DNA of 64,000 bases, taken from contig JBGAHO010000003.1 of NCBI GenBank assembly GCA_044226195.1, positions 62,001 to 126,000 of the forward strand. Reading direction: 5' to 3'. Positions within the stretch are counted from its first letter, which is position 1; each line of letters opens with the position of its first letter. The stretch is from RPQJ01 sp044226195. Its GTDB lineage: Bacteria; Pseudomonadota; Gammaproteobacteria; Steroidobacterales; Steroidobacteraceae. Under the pieces are notes generated by a model that saw only the letters and a program-made list of their open reading frames with translations, had not been told where the DNA came from and searched no databases. Positions 26,713 to 34,021 of this stretch are shown here, one piece after another. Position numbers and translations under genes: made by a program.

Positions 26713-27330
26713 TTGAGCCTCTACCACCACTGTGTCTTTCCCTATCTGCTCGATTTCGCCATGCGCAGTAAAGTCTGGCGCCCTCTGCGCCGGCGCACGC
26801 TCGCCGATGCGCGCGGACGCATCCTCGAAATCGGTTTTGGCACGGGCATGAACCTGCGGTACTACCCATCGTCAGTGCGGCGCATCGAGGCGATCGATCC
26901 CGACGTGGACCTCGATCGGTTCTCGGCGCCCCGCATCGCGGCGTCGGACATCGAAGTGGACTTCCACCACCTCGACGCCGAGCACCTGCCGTTCCCGGCC
27001 GATTCGTTCGACACCGTGACCTGCACGCTGACCCTGTGCTCGATTCCCGACGTGGAGCACGCGCTCGCCGAAGTGCGCCGCGTGCTCAAGCCGGGCGGCC
27101 GCTTCCTGTTCCTCGAGCACGGCCTCGCGCCCGATCCGCGCGTCGCGCGCTGGCAGCATCGCCTCACGCCGCTGCAGAAGCGCATCGGCGGCGGCTGTCA
27201 CCTCGACCGTCCCACGGCACGACTCGTCGCAGGCAGCGGCCTCGCGCTCGAAGGCGTGCGAAACTATTACCTCCCACGCTTGCCGCGATTCGTCGGTTAC
27301 ATGACCGAAGGTGCGGCGCTCAAGCACTGA
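26713..27330 (+). CDS. Class I SAM-dependent methyltransferase (UbiE/METTL7-like)
   Basis: The protein has about 205 residues. Motif I is ILEIGFGTGMNLRYYP, followed by EAIDPDVDLDRF, HLDAEHLPFPADSFDTVTC and LKPGGRFLFLEHG. The end, HRLTPLQKRIGGGCHLDRPT, is typical of METTL7/phospholipid-methyltransferase-like proteins. The start is taken as TTG at 26713 with GGGAGAG 5-11 bases upstream, giving the usual short lead SLYHHCVFPYLLDFAM. The GTG at 26659 would add 18 residues not expected for the family. The substrate is unknown, possibly a lipid. It precedes a TonB receptor by 18 bp. Confidence 0.8.
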   Translation: MSLYHHCVFPYLLDFAMRSKVWRPLRRRTLADARGRILEIGFGTGMNLRYYPSSVRRIEAIDPDVDLDRFSAPRIAASDIEVDFHHLDAEHLPFPADSFDTVTCTLTLCSIPDVEHALAEVRRVLKPGGRFLFLEHGLAPDPRVARWQHRLTPLQKRIGGGCHLDRPTARLVAGSGLALEGVRNYYLPRLPRFVGYMTEGAALKH

Positions 27331-27348
27331 CCTGACGAAGGACTGGTT

Positions 27349-29544
27349 ATGACCTCGAAGCTCGAATCACGGGCGACCGTCGCAGCACTCGTTGCATTTG
27401 GCATTGCAGCATCGCCGCTGCGGGCCGCGGTCGCCGAAGCCCTGGCGCCCGGCGCCGCCACCGACGGCGGCCAGCTGGAGGAAATCATCGTCACGGCGAC
27501 CAAGGTCTCGCAGGACCTGCAGAAGACTGCCGCGGCGATCACCGCCCTCGACGGCGAGGCGCTGGTGTTCAGCGGCATCACGGACATCCGCGCGGCGCAG
27601 CAGTTCGTGCCCCTGGTGCGCTTCCAGGCCGAGACGTCGTCGACCGAGATCTACATCCGCGGCGTCGGCAGCACGCTCGACCTGCCGCAGATCGACACGC
27701 CCACCGCGCTCAACTTCAACAACGTGTTCATCCCGCGCGAGGCGACCAGCGTCCCGCTCTACGACGTCGACCAGATCGAAGTGCTGCCGGGCCCGCAGGG
27801 CACGCTGTACGGCCGCAGCGTCATGGGCGGTACCGTCAACGTCACCTTCCGGCGCCCGACGCAGCAGTTCGAGACGCTCGCGACCGTCGAAGCCGGCAAT
27901 GCCTCGCTCGTGCACCTGAGCCTCGCGCAGAACCTGCCCGTCACCGACACCTTCGCGATTCGCCTCGCGGGCGACTACCTGAAGCACCAGGGTTACATGA
28001 CCTCCGGTGCGGATTCGCAGAACGACTGGGGCGCGCGCGTGTCCTTCCTGTGGCAGCCGACGGAGGACCTCACGGCCTACCTCTGGCTCGCCGCCGTCGA
28101 CAAGAACGGCCATCCCGCGAACCTCGTGGTGAAGGGCGTGGACCCGAAGACCGGGCAGCTCGATCCGGATGCCTACCTGCAGTCGAACCCGTGGAACGAC
28201 CAGTTGCCCGAGCCGTGGGGCTCGATCGCGGAGGCCAACCTGTTCGGCCAGCCCAAGGCGCAGGACCAGCACTACGACAACTCCATGGTCGGCGGCGAAC
28301 TCGACTACGCGCTGACCGATGCGATCACGCTCACCTACATCCCGTCCTATCTCGACATGTACACGTCGGCGGACTACTGGCTCGGCGCGTTCCCCGGCGA
28401 CCAGTCGAACGGCTACCGCCAGCAGACGCACGAACTGCGGGCCACCGGCCAGCACGGCTGGGGCAAGTGGCTCGCCGGCCTGTACTACTACGACCTGACG
28501 AGCCACGGCATCTTCTCGTTCGGCGGGTTCGACCTGTCGACCGCGCTGTTCCCGGTGAGCATCGTCGACGAGAACCACCTGCGCGGCAGTGCGTTCTTCG
28601 GCGAGGCGACCTACTACCTCAGCGACCGGCTGCGTGTCACGCTCGGCGGGCGCTACCAGAAGGACGACCGCACCGCGAACGGCCGCTACTTCGACGGCTT
28701 CGGCCTCGCGCCGTACGACTACGACGAGGGCTTCAGCAACTTCGACTACAAGGCCGGCGTCGAATTCGACGTGAGCGACCACGTCATGGTGTACGCGCAG
28801 ACGCAGACGGGGTACCAGCCGGGCACGTTCAACGGCTTCGCCAGCACGCCCGCGCTCAGCAATAGGGTCGACTCCGCCGACATCACGGCCTACACGCTCG
28901 GCAGCAAGGCGCGCGTGTTCGACGGCCGCCTGCAGGTCAACGACGAACTGTTCTACTACACCTACGACAACCTCATCGCCTCGGCCTATAACACGGTCAC
29001 CAACTCGAACCTGAGCTTCAACGTCGACAAGGCCACGATCTACGGCGCGCAGGTCGACCTGATCTGGCTGCCGACCGACAACGGCCGGCTCAACCTGAAC
29101 GTGGGCTACCTGCACGCGCGCACGACGGACTTCCAGGTGCCGCCCAACACCGTCACCTGGGACGGTCGCACGAGCTTCGACGGCTACCAGATGCAGTACG
29201 CGCCGGACTGGACCGTGAATCTCGGGTACCAGCACGACTTCCACCTCGGCGCCGGCTACCTGCGGGCGGCGTTCAGCACGCGCTACGAGAGCGCTTTTTA
29301 CGCCGACTTCAGCCACACGCCGGGCGGACACCAGGACGGCTACACCAAGACCGATGCCTCGCTGACCTGGTTCGCGAACGACGAGCGCTGGAGCTTCGGC
29401 GCCTGGGTGCGCAATCTCGAGAACGAGGCGGTGATCGCGGCGACGGCCGGCGGCAGCAATTTCCCGCCCCTGCCGGAAGGCGCCACCGCGTTCGTCGAGG
29501 CCCCGCGTACTTACGGAGTCCGCCTGACACTGTCCCTGCACTGA
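27349..29544 (+). CDS. TonB-dependent receptor
   Basis: The protein has 731 residues with an N-terminal signal region (ATVAALVAFGIAASPLRAAVA), a TonB-box-like EEIIVTATK, a plug (LQKTAAAITALDGEAL, IEVLPGPQGTLYGRSVMGGTVNV) and a barrel rich in aromatic strands. The last residues, RTYGVRLTLSLH, end close to the typical C-terminal beta-strand. EEIIVTATK-type receptors are abundant in Steroidobacter, sphingomonad and related genomes and import siderophores, vitamins or oligosaccharides; the ligand here is unknown. It follows the UbiE-like methyltransferase and may be co-transcribed with it. Confidence 0.9.
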   Translation: MTSKLESRATVAALVAFGIAASPLRAAVAEALAPGAATDGGQLEEIIVTATKVSQDLQKTAAAITALDGEALVFSGITDIRAAQQFVPLVRFQAETSSTEIYIRGVGSTLDLPQIDTPTALNFNNVFIPREATSVPLYDVDQIEVLPGPQGTLYGRSVMGGTVNVTFRRPTQQFETLATVEAGNASLVHLSLAQNLPVTDTFAIRLAGDYLKHQGYMTSGADSQNDWGARVSFLWQPTEDLTAYLWLAAVDKNGHPANLVVKGVDPKTGQLDPDAYLQSNPWNDQLPEPWGSIAEANLFGQPKAQDQHYDNSMVGGELDYALTDAITLTYIPSYLDMYTSADYWLGAFPGDQSNGYRQQTHELRATGQHGWGKWLAGLYYYDLTSHGIFSFGGFDLSTALFPVSIVDENHLRGSAFFGEATYYLSDRLRVTLGGRYQKDDRTANGRYFDGFGLAPYDYDEGFSNFDYKAGVEFDVSDHVMVYAQTQTGYQPGTFNGFASTPALSNRVDSADITAYTLGSKARVFDGRLQVNDELFYYTYDNLIASAYNTVTNSNLSFNVDKATIYGAQVDLIWLPTDNGRLNLNVGYLHARTTDFQVPPNTVTWDGRTSFDGYQMQYAPDWTVNLGYQHDFHLGAGYLRAAFSTRYESAFYADFSHTPGGHQDGYTKTDASLTWFANDERWSFGAWVRNLENEAVIAATAGGSNFPPLPEGATAFVEAPRTYGVRLTLSLH

Positions 29545-29599
29545 GCCTGGTCCCGCCTGTTGTAGCAAAGAAACAACATCGACTCCCAAAGCGCCGCCG

Positions 29600-29805
29600 C
29601 GGAATTGGCGGGGGTCGTTGTTGTTGCGCTGCAAGGTGACGGCGTCCGAAATTCCACGTACAAAGCCTCCCACGCAAGCGGGGGAGACCGAGCGCGAAGC
29701 CAGAATCGCGCGGGACCAGGGAGACCCGACCGGGGGGTACAGGGTCGGTTAAGGAAGACGGCTGGAGAGCCGCGAGTGACGATCACTCGCGGCTTTTCTT
29801 TTTTT
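29600..29805 (+). ncRNA. Candidate structured RNA with multiple GGA motifs
   Basis: The 351-bp gap 29545-29895 has no protein gene I can support but reads like a structured RNA ending in an excellent terminator. Stems visible include CTCCC/GGGAG around 29677-29686 and CGGCT-GGAG-AGCCG at 29759-29772. GGA motifs recur near 29683, 29713, 29720, 29753 and 29764, the last in a hairpin loop, as in CsrA/RsmA-sequestering RNAs. It does not match tmRNA, SRP, 6S, RNase P or a riboswitch I know. It could be an independent small RNA or a leader controlling the 29896 gene. The 5' boundary is a guess. Confidence 0.4.
29769..29805 (+). terminator. Strong rho-independent terminator
   Basis: GCCGCGAGTGA and TCACTCGCGGC form a perfect 11-bp stem with a CGA loop, followed by TTTTCTTTTTTT. 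It is among the strongest intrinsic terminator signals in the window. It ends any transcript coming from the TonB receptor or from the candidate RNA at 29600-29805. Confidence 0.9.
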
Positions 29806-29895
29806 GCGACAGCCCGAGTGTTCACCGCGCCGACCCGCCCGGGCAAAGCGCGCCCGCGACATACACTCATGACGTATCGATCACGGAGATCCGCG

Positions 29896-31044
29896 ATGAG
29901 ATCGAGCGTCCTCGCTGCGTGCGTGCTGGCCCTGGGCACCCTGCTCGGTGGCTGCCACGCGCACTTCAATGACGACGATGTGGTGTCGCAGACGGTCGGT
30001 GCCGATTTCTTCGGCGCCGGCGGCATGCTCAACGTCACCGAACCGGTCGCGGGCGACGCGCTGCTCGCGGGTGGCCACGTCGCGGTCGCCAGCGAAGTGA
30101 AGGGCGACCTCATCGTCGCCGGAGGCGAGGTGTCGGTTGCCGGCAATCTCGGCGACGATCTCTATGCGGCGGGTGGCAACGTCAAGCTCGACGCGATCGT
30201 CGCCGGCAACGCGCGCATCGCCGGCGGCGACGTCGCGGTGGGCCCGGCCACGGTGGTGCACGGCGCGCTCTCGCTCACCGGCGGCAACGTCGATTTCGAC
30301 GGCGATGCCCACGATTACCTGCAGGTGTCGGCCGGCCGGATCCGCATCAACGGCACGGTGCAAGGCGATGCGACCCTGCGCGGCGAACAGATCGAGATCG
30401 GACCCAACACCCGCATCGACGGCAAGCTCATCGTGCACTCCTCGAAGCAGCCCGAGGTGCCGGTGGGCGCGCAGATTGCCGGCGGTGTCGAGTTCCATGC
30501 GGCGTCGCCCGACCAGTACTTCGACGAGCAGACCGAGCACGTGCGGGCCGTCGCCCACGGCGTCGGCAGCGTGCTGTGGTTCGTCGGCGTGTTCCTCGCC
30601 GGCTCGCTGTACCTCTTCGCGTTCCCGGTGTTCTCCTCGCGCGCGGCGCGGTTCATCGGCGAGTCGCCGCTGCAGGCGCTCGGCATCGGTTTTGCCGTGC
30701 TGGTGTGCGCGCCGGTGGTCGGCGTGATGCTGCTCGTCACGGTGATCGGCATCCCGCTCGCGCTGCTGCTGGTGCCGATGTACCTGCTGCTGCTGTTCCT
30801 CGGCTGGGTCACCAGCGCGCTGTTCCTCGGCGAGCGCGGACTCGCGCTGCTCAAGCGCTCGCCGCCGTTCGGCACCGGCTGGCGCCTGCTCGGGTTCCTC
30901 GTCGCGCTCGGCTTGCTCGCGGCGCTCGGCGCGGTCCCGGTCGTCGGCGGGTGGCTCACCTTCATCGCGCTGGTGCTCGGCGTCGGTGCGCTGGTGTGCT
31001 GCGCGTGGACCGGTCGCGCACGGACGGTGCAGGCGATAATCTGA
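29896..31044 (+). CDS. Lipoprotein with bactofilin-like repeat domain and C-terminal membrane helices
   Basis: The protein has 382 residues. A lipoprotein signal ends LLGGC. Residues about 30-190 carry glycine-spaced beta-helix repeats (GDALLAGGHVAVASEVKGDL, IVAGGEVSVAGNLGDDL) like polymer-forming bactofilin/DUF583 proteins. The C-terminal third has four or five membrane segments (LWFVGVFLAGSLYLFAFPV, LLVTVIGIPLALLLVPMYLL, LLGFLVALGLLAAL). A lipobox plus bactofilin-type helix plus membrane domain suggests an envelope scaffold rather than a cytoplasmic filament. CGGAGAT precedes the ATG at 29896. The function is not established. Confidence 0.75.
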   Translation: MRSSVLAACVLALGTLLGGCHAHFNDDDVVSQTVGADFFGAGGMLNVTEPVAGDALLAGGHVAVASEVKGDLIVAGGEVSVAGNLGDDLYAAGGNVKLDAIVAGNARIAGGDVAVGPATVVHGALSLTGGNVDFDGDAHDYLQVSAGRIRINGTVQGDATLRGEQIEIGPNTRIDGKLIVHSSKQPEVPVGAQIAGGVEFHAASPDQYFDEQTEHVRAVAHGVGSVLWFVGVFLAGSLYLFAFPVFSSRAARFIGESPLQALGIGFAVLVCAPVVGVMLLVTVIGIPLALLLVPMYLLLLFLGWVTSALFLGERGLALLKRSPPFGTGWRLLGFLVALGLLAALGAVPVVGGWLTFIALVLGVGALVCCAWTGRARTVQAII

Positions 31045-31048
31045 GGGC

Positions 31049-31597
31049 ATGACCCTCCGCGAGCGCCTCGCCGACATCGCTGAAACGCCCTGGCCGTCCG
31101 TCGACACCCTCCCGGGTGCGGCGACCGTCGCCTTCATCCTGTGGATGCTGGCGGAGGCGACGTTCGGCAATCGCTGGGTACCGATCCTGGATTCCGCCAA
31201 CCTCGCGTTCCACGAGGCCGGGCATCCGCTCGTCGGGCTCCTGTCCTCGCGCCTGGCGGTCTACGGCGGCACGCTGTTCCAGCTGGCGATTCCGGCCGCC
31301 GCGACCTATGCATTCTGGTCGCGCCGCCATACGCTCGGGTTCGCGCTGTGTCTCGGCTGGACCTGCGAAAACCTGCTCAACGTCGCGACCTACATGGGCG
31401 ATGCGCGCGCCATGCAGTTACCGCTGGTCGGCGGCCTCGACCCGGCCGACGCCCACGACTGGCGCGAGATCTTCGGTCGCTGGGGCATGCTCGACCTCGA
31501 CACGACCTGGGCCGGACTCAACCGGCTGATCGCCTGGGCCGTGGGCCTCGGCACCTGTCTCTGGGTGCTGCGGCGCTGGCAAGATGGACGTGAGTAA
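31049..31597 (+). CDS. Small integral membrane protein with HEAGH motif (M50-like)
   Basis: The protein has 182 residues with about four predicted helices. The zinc-binding pattern HEAGH is at residues 55-59 (NLAFHEAGHPLVGLLSS), as in site-2-protease/M50-like membrane metalloproteins. A third ligand is not certain; GLDPADAHDWREIF further on offers His and Asp candidates. Homologs are usually annotated as hypothetical or M50-like. It starts 4 bp after the bactofilin-like gene, so the two are probably co-translated and may act together at the envelope. Confidence 0.65.
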   Translation: MTLRERLADIAETPWPSVDTLPGAATVAFILWMLAEATFGNRWVPILDSANLAFHEAGHPLVGLLSSRLAVYGGTLFQLAIPAAATYAFWSRRHTLGFALCLGWTCENLLNVATYMGDARAMQLPLVGGLDPADAHDWREIFGRWGMLDLDTTWAGLNRLIAWAVGLGTCLWVLRRWQDGRE

Positions 31598-31627
31598 GGC
31601 CGCCCACGCGGCACAACGGGAGCACGC

Positions 31628-32068
31628 ATGAATTTCTGGCCCATGGTCCTCGCCATCGTCGTCGGTGCCGGCCTGACGATCCAGGTCGGCATGAACGGCA
31701 CGCTGGGCACCGCGACGGGTTCGTCGCTCTGGGCCGCGGTCGCAAACTTCCTCGTCGGGCTGGCGGGACTCGTGGCAGTTGCACTCGCCAGCGGGTCGCG
31801 GATCGCGCCCGGTTCGGTGGCGAGCGTGCCGGCGTGGGCCTGGTTCGGCGGCCTGCTCGGCGCGGCGTACGTCGCGTCGGTGACGTTCCTCGGCCCGCGC
31901 CTCGGCGCCGTCGCGCTGCTCGCGCTGGTGCTGCTCGGCCAGATGGCGACCGCACTCGTGGTCGATCACTTCGGCATGGTCGGCTTTCCGCAGAACGCGG
32001 TCACGCCCTCGCGCCTGCTCGGCGTGGTCCTGCTCGCCGTCGGTGCCGTGCTGGTCGTGCGTCGCTGA
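31628..32068 (+). CDS. DMT-superfamily transporter, YdcZ/DUF606 type
   Basis: The protein has 146 residues with five predicted helices. The family pattern is clear at the N-terminus (IVVGAGLTIQVGMNGTLG) and in FLGPRLGAVALLALVLLGQMATALVVDHFG, with a final helix LLGVVLLAVGAVLVV. Members are half-size relatives of EamA transporters and probably work as dimers. The substrate is unknown. ACGGGAGCACGC lies upstream of the ATG. Confidence 0.85.
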   Translation: MNFWPMVLAIVVGAGLTIQVGMNGTLGTATGSSLWAAVANFLVGLAGLVAVALASGSRIAPGSVASVPAWAWFGGLLGAAYVASVTFLGPRLGAVALLALVLLGQMATALVVDHFGMVGFPQNAVTPSRLLGVVLLAVGAVLVVRR

Positions 32069-32090
32069 GTCCCAGGCAGGAGGCATTCCC

Positions 32091-32672
32091 ATGGCCCGCA
32101 CCCCGTCCACGATGCTCGAACTCGGCACGACGGCGCCGTCGTTCCGGCTGCCGGACTGCGACGGCCGGTTGCACGGCCTGGACGATTTCGCCGCGGCTCC
32201 GGCGCTGCTGGTGGTGTTCATGTGCGAGCACTGTCCCTTCGTGCGGCACATTCGCGGCGCCCTGGCTGCGTTCACGCGCGAGTACGCGCCGCGCGGCCTC
32301 GCGACGGTGGCGATCAATGCCAACGATCTCGAGAAGTATCCGGAAGACGGTCCCGACGCGATGCGTCGCGAGCAGGCGGAACTCGGCTACGTGTTCCCCT
32401 ACCTGATCGACGCGAGCCAGTCCGTCGCGAAGGCCTATCACGCGGCGTGCACGCCGGATTTCTTCCTGTTCGATCGCGACCGACGACTCGCCTACCGCGG
32501 GCAGTTCGATGGCAGCCGACCTGGCAACGCCGTGCCCGTCACCGGCGCGGACCTGCGGGCCGCCGTCGACGCGCTGCTCGCGGGCGCGCCGCTGCCGGCC
32601 GAACAGCGGCCGAGCCTCGGCTGCAACATCAAGTGGAAGCCGGGCAACGCTCCCGACTATTTCGCAGGCTGA
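32091..32672 (+). CDS. Thioredoxin-fold/peroxiredoxin-like protein with CEHC motif
   Basis: The protein has 193 residues, resembling the AhpC/TSA-like thioredoxin-family group: APSFRLPDCDGRLHGLDDF, then LLVVFMCEHCPFVRHIRGAL with CEHC at the redox site, then ATVAINANDLEKYPEDGPDA and YHAACTPDFFLFD. The cis-Pro in CTPDFF and a C-terminal SLGCNIKWKPGNAP motif match proteins annotated as thioredoxin family. It is predicted cytoplasmic because no signal peptide is seen. AGGAGG is 7 bases before the ATG. Its last 16 bases overlap the convergent DUF4136-like gene. Confidence 0.85.
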   Translation: MARTPSTMLELGTTAPSFRLPDCDGRLHGLDDFAAAPALLVVFMCEHCPFVRHIRGALAAFTREYAPRGLATVAINANDLEKYPEDGPDAMRREQAELGYVFPYLIDASQSVAKAYHAACTPDFFLFDRDRRLAYRGQFDGSRPGNAVPVTGADLRAAVDALLAGAPLPAEQRPSLGCNIKWKPGNAPDYFAG

Positions 32673-33256
32673 CCGCCGCGCGCCGGAAACTCGAGCGCGA
32701 TGTGGCGGAACATGTCCGTCACCGTGCGGACGCCTTCCTCCGGTGAACCATCGCGCGTCTCGGCGGTGATCATGCCCCGCCACAGCACGCCACCCCCGTC
32801 CGGATTCTCGGCGAGCAGGATCACCGTGCCCTCGCGCACGACGTGCTCGGGGGGCAGCTCGGACAAGGGCGGCGGCTGCGTCGCGCTCGGGCTCAGCACC
32901 GAGTTGGGCGAGGGCGCGCCGATGCGCCGCTCCTCGGCCGGCACGATCTTGCGCTGACCGGCGACCTGCCAGGACACCAGCATCTGGGCTGCCTGCGGCG
33001 TGGCGGCCTCGGAGTAGCCCTTGCGTCCGAGTTCGGTGCGCACCACCGAGCGCAGCGCCTCGTCGACCTGTCCGCGCAGCGCCGGATCGATCATCGACGG
33101 CGTGCCGAGCTCGCCACCGGCCACGTAATACGTCGCGCGCGCAGCCACCCGCGCCTCCGGGGCCTCGTACGATTCCACGGTCCAGGGCGAGACACAGCCC
33201 GCGATCAGGGCGGACGCCAGCCACGCCAGGGCCATTCGTGTCAGGGACTTGTTCAT
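32657..33256 (-). CDS. DUF4136-like lipoprotein
   Basis: The protein has 199 residues. The signal MNKSLTRMALAWLASALIAGC has a lipobox, so the protein is probably outer-membrane or periplasmic and lipid anchored. The mature domain (SYEAPEARVAARATYYVAGG, VDEALRSVVRTELGRKGYSEA, DMLVSWQ-like MLVSWQVAG) resembles DUF4136. A second in-frame ATG at 33265 gives MPP before the same start; neither has a strong ribosome-binding site. The 3' end overlaps the convergent thioredoxin-fold gene. The function is unknown. Confidence 0.7.
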   Translation of the reverse strand: MNKSLTRMALAWLASALIAGCVSPWTVESYEAPEARVAARATYYVAGGELGTPSMIDPALRGQVDEALRSVVRTELGRKGYSEAATPQAAQMLVSWQVAGQRKIVPAEERRIGAPSPNSVLSPSATQPPPLSELPPEHVVREGTVILLAENPDGGGVLWRGMITAETRDGSPEEGVRTVTDMFRHIALEFPARGGQPAK

Positions 33257-33389
33257 GGGAGGCATTTCCACTTGCAGCCACCGGCCGTGCCGCGAATTGT
33301 GCGCCGGCCCGACGGCAGACGTTGCAACTTCTGCGCATTGTCCCGCGGCGCATTCCGGCGCAGGCTGACTCTGACACGAGGAGAAAGCC

Positions 33390-33845
33390 ATGAGCCGTAT
33401 CCGCATCGTCGTGGCCGACCAGGCCGAAGCCATTTTCTACGACGTCTCCTCGCTGCGGACCCGTCCGCACGAGGTGGGGCGCATCACCGATCCGGCAGCC
33501 CACCTGCACGCCCGCGACCTGGCGAGTGACCGCCCGGGGCGGACGTACGAGAGCGTCGGCGGGGCGCGGCACGCCGTGGGCCGTGAGAACGACCCGCGAC
33601 GCCAGGAAGCCGTGCGCTTCGCGCGCCGCATCTCGCGCCGCCTCGACGACGCGCGCCGCAGGGAAGAATTCGAGGAGCTGATCGTCGTCGCGGGCCCGCC
33701 GTTCCTCGGCGTGATGCGCGACGTGCTGTCGAAGCCCACGCGCGCGTGCGTCGTGCACGAAGTGCGCAAGGACCTCGTGCATCGTCCGCTCGAGGACCTC
33801 CGCCGGCACCTGCCGTCCTCGGCCGCCGAGCTGCGCCCGTCCTGA
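33390..33845 (+). CDS. Host-attachment-type protein (PF10116-like)
   Basis: The protein has 151 residues: IRIVVADQAEAIFYDVSSL, then GRTYESVGGARHAVGREND, RFARRISRRLDDARRREEFE, LIVVAGPPFLGVMRDVLS and a short C-terminal KDLVHRPLEDLRRHL. This order matches the family named after an Agrobacterium attachment gene. Its fold resembles the eRF1/Pelota middle domain and the actual function is not settled. It is predicted cytoplasmic. ACACGAGGAGAAAGCC precedes the ATG. A perfect 15-bp inverted repeat lies just after the stop. Confidence 0.8.
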   Translation: MSRIRIVVADQAEAIFYDVSSLRTRPHEVGRITDPAAHLHARDLASDRPGRTYESVGGARHAVGRENDPRRQEAVRFARRISRRLDDARRREEFEELIVVAGPPFLGVMRDVLSKPTRACVVHEVRKDLVHRPLEDLRRHLPSSAAELRPS

Positions 33846-33852
33846 CGAATCC

Positions 33853-33887
33853 AGACTTCGGTCACAGGCATTCTGTGACCGAAGTCT
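33853..33887. repeat. Perfect 15-bp inverted repeat
   Basis: AGACTTCGGTCACAG is perfectly inverted around the 5-base centre GCATT, 8 bp after the host-attachment-type gene. The only T-run nearby (ATTTTTGG, about 15 bases on) is too far for a classic terminator. I saw no second copy in the window. It could be an intergenic palindromic repeat or a transcription-end hairpin. Confidence 0.7.
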
Positions 33888-34021
33888 TGCGATCGGGGCC
33901 ATTTTTGGCGCTTTGGCCACCTTGGCGCATACTTGCCCACGGCTAAGCCATTGAGAACGCTGGTGTCCCGAAAGCTGGTTGGGGGCGGCATAGCGCCTCG
34001 CGCGATGGACGGCGCGCTGTC

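Noticed and set aside
29640..29760. Cyclic-di-GMP-I or other known riboswitch
   Set aside because: A CAAAGCC-like stretch is present but the conserved flanking elements and tetraloop/receptor do not fit; no other known aptamer matched.
33920..33937. Possible sigma-54 promoter (TTGGCGCATACTTGCCC) upstream of the HD-GYP protein
   Set aside because: The spacing between GG and GC is 9 bases, not the required 10, and no bEBP gene or binding site is nearby.
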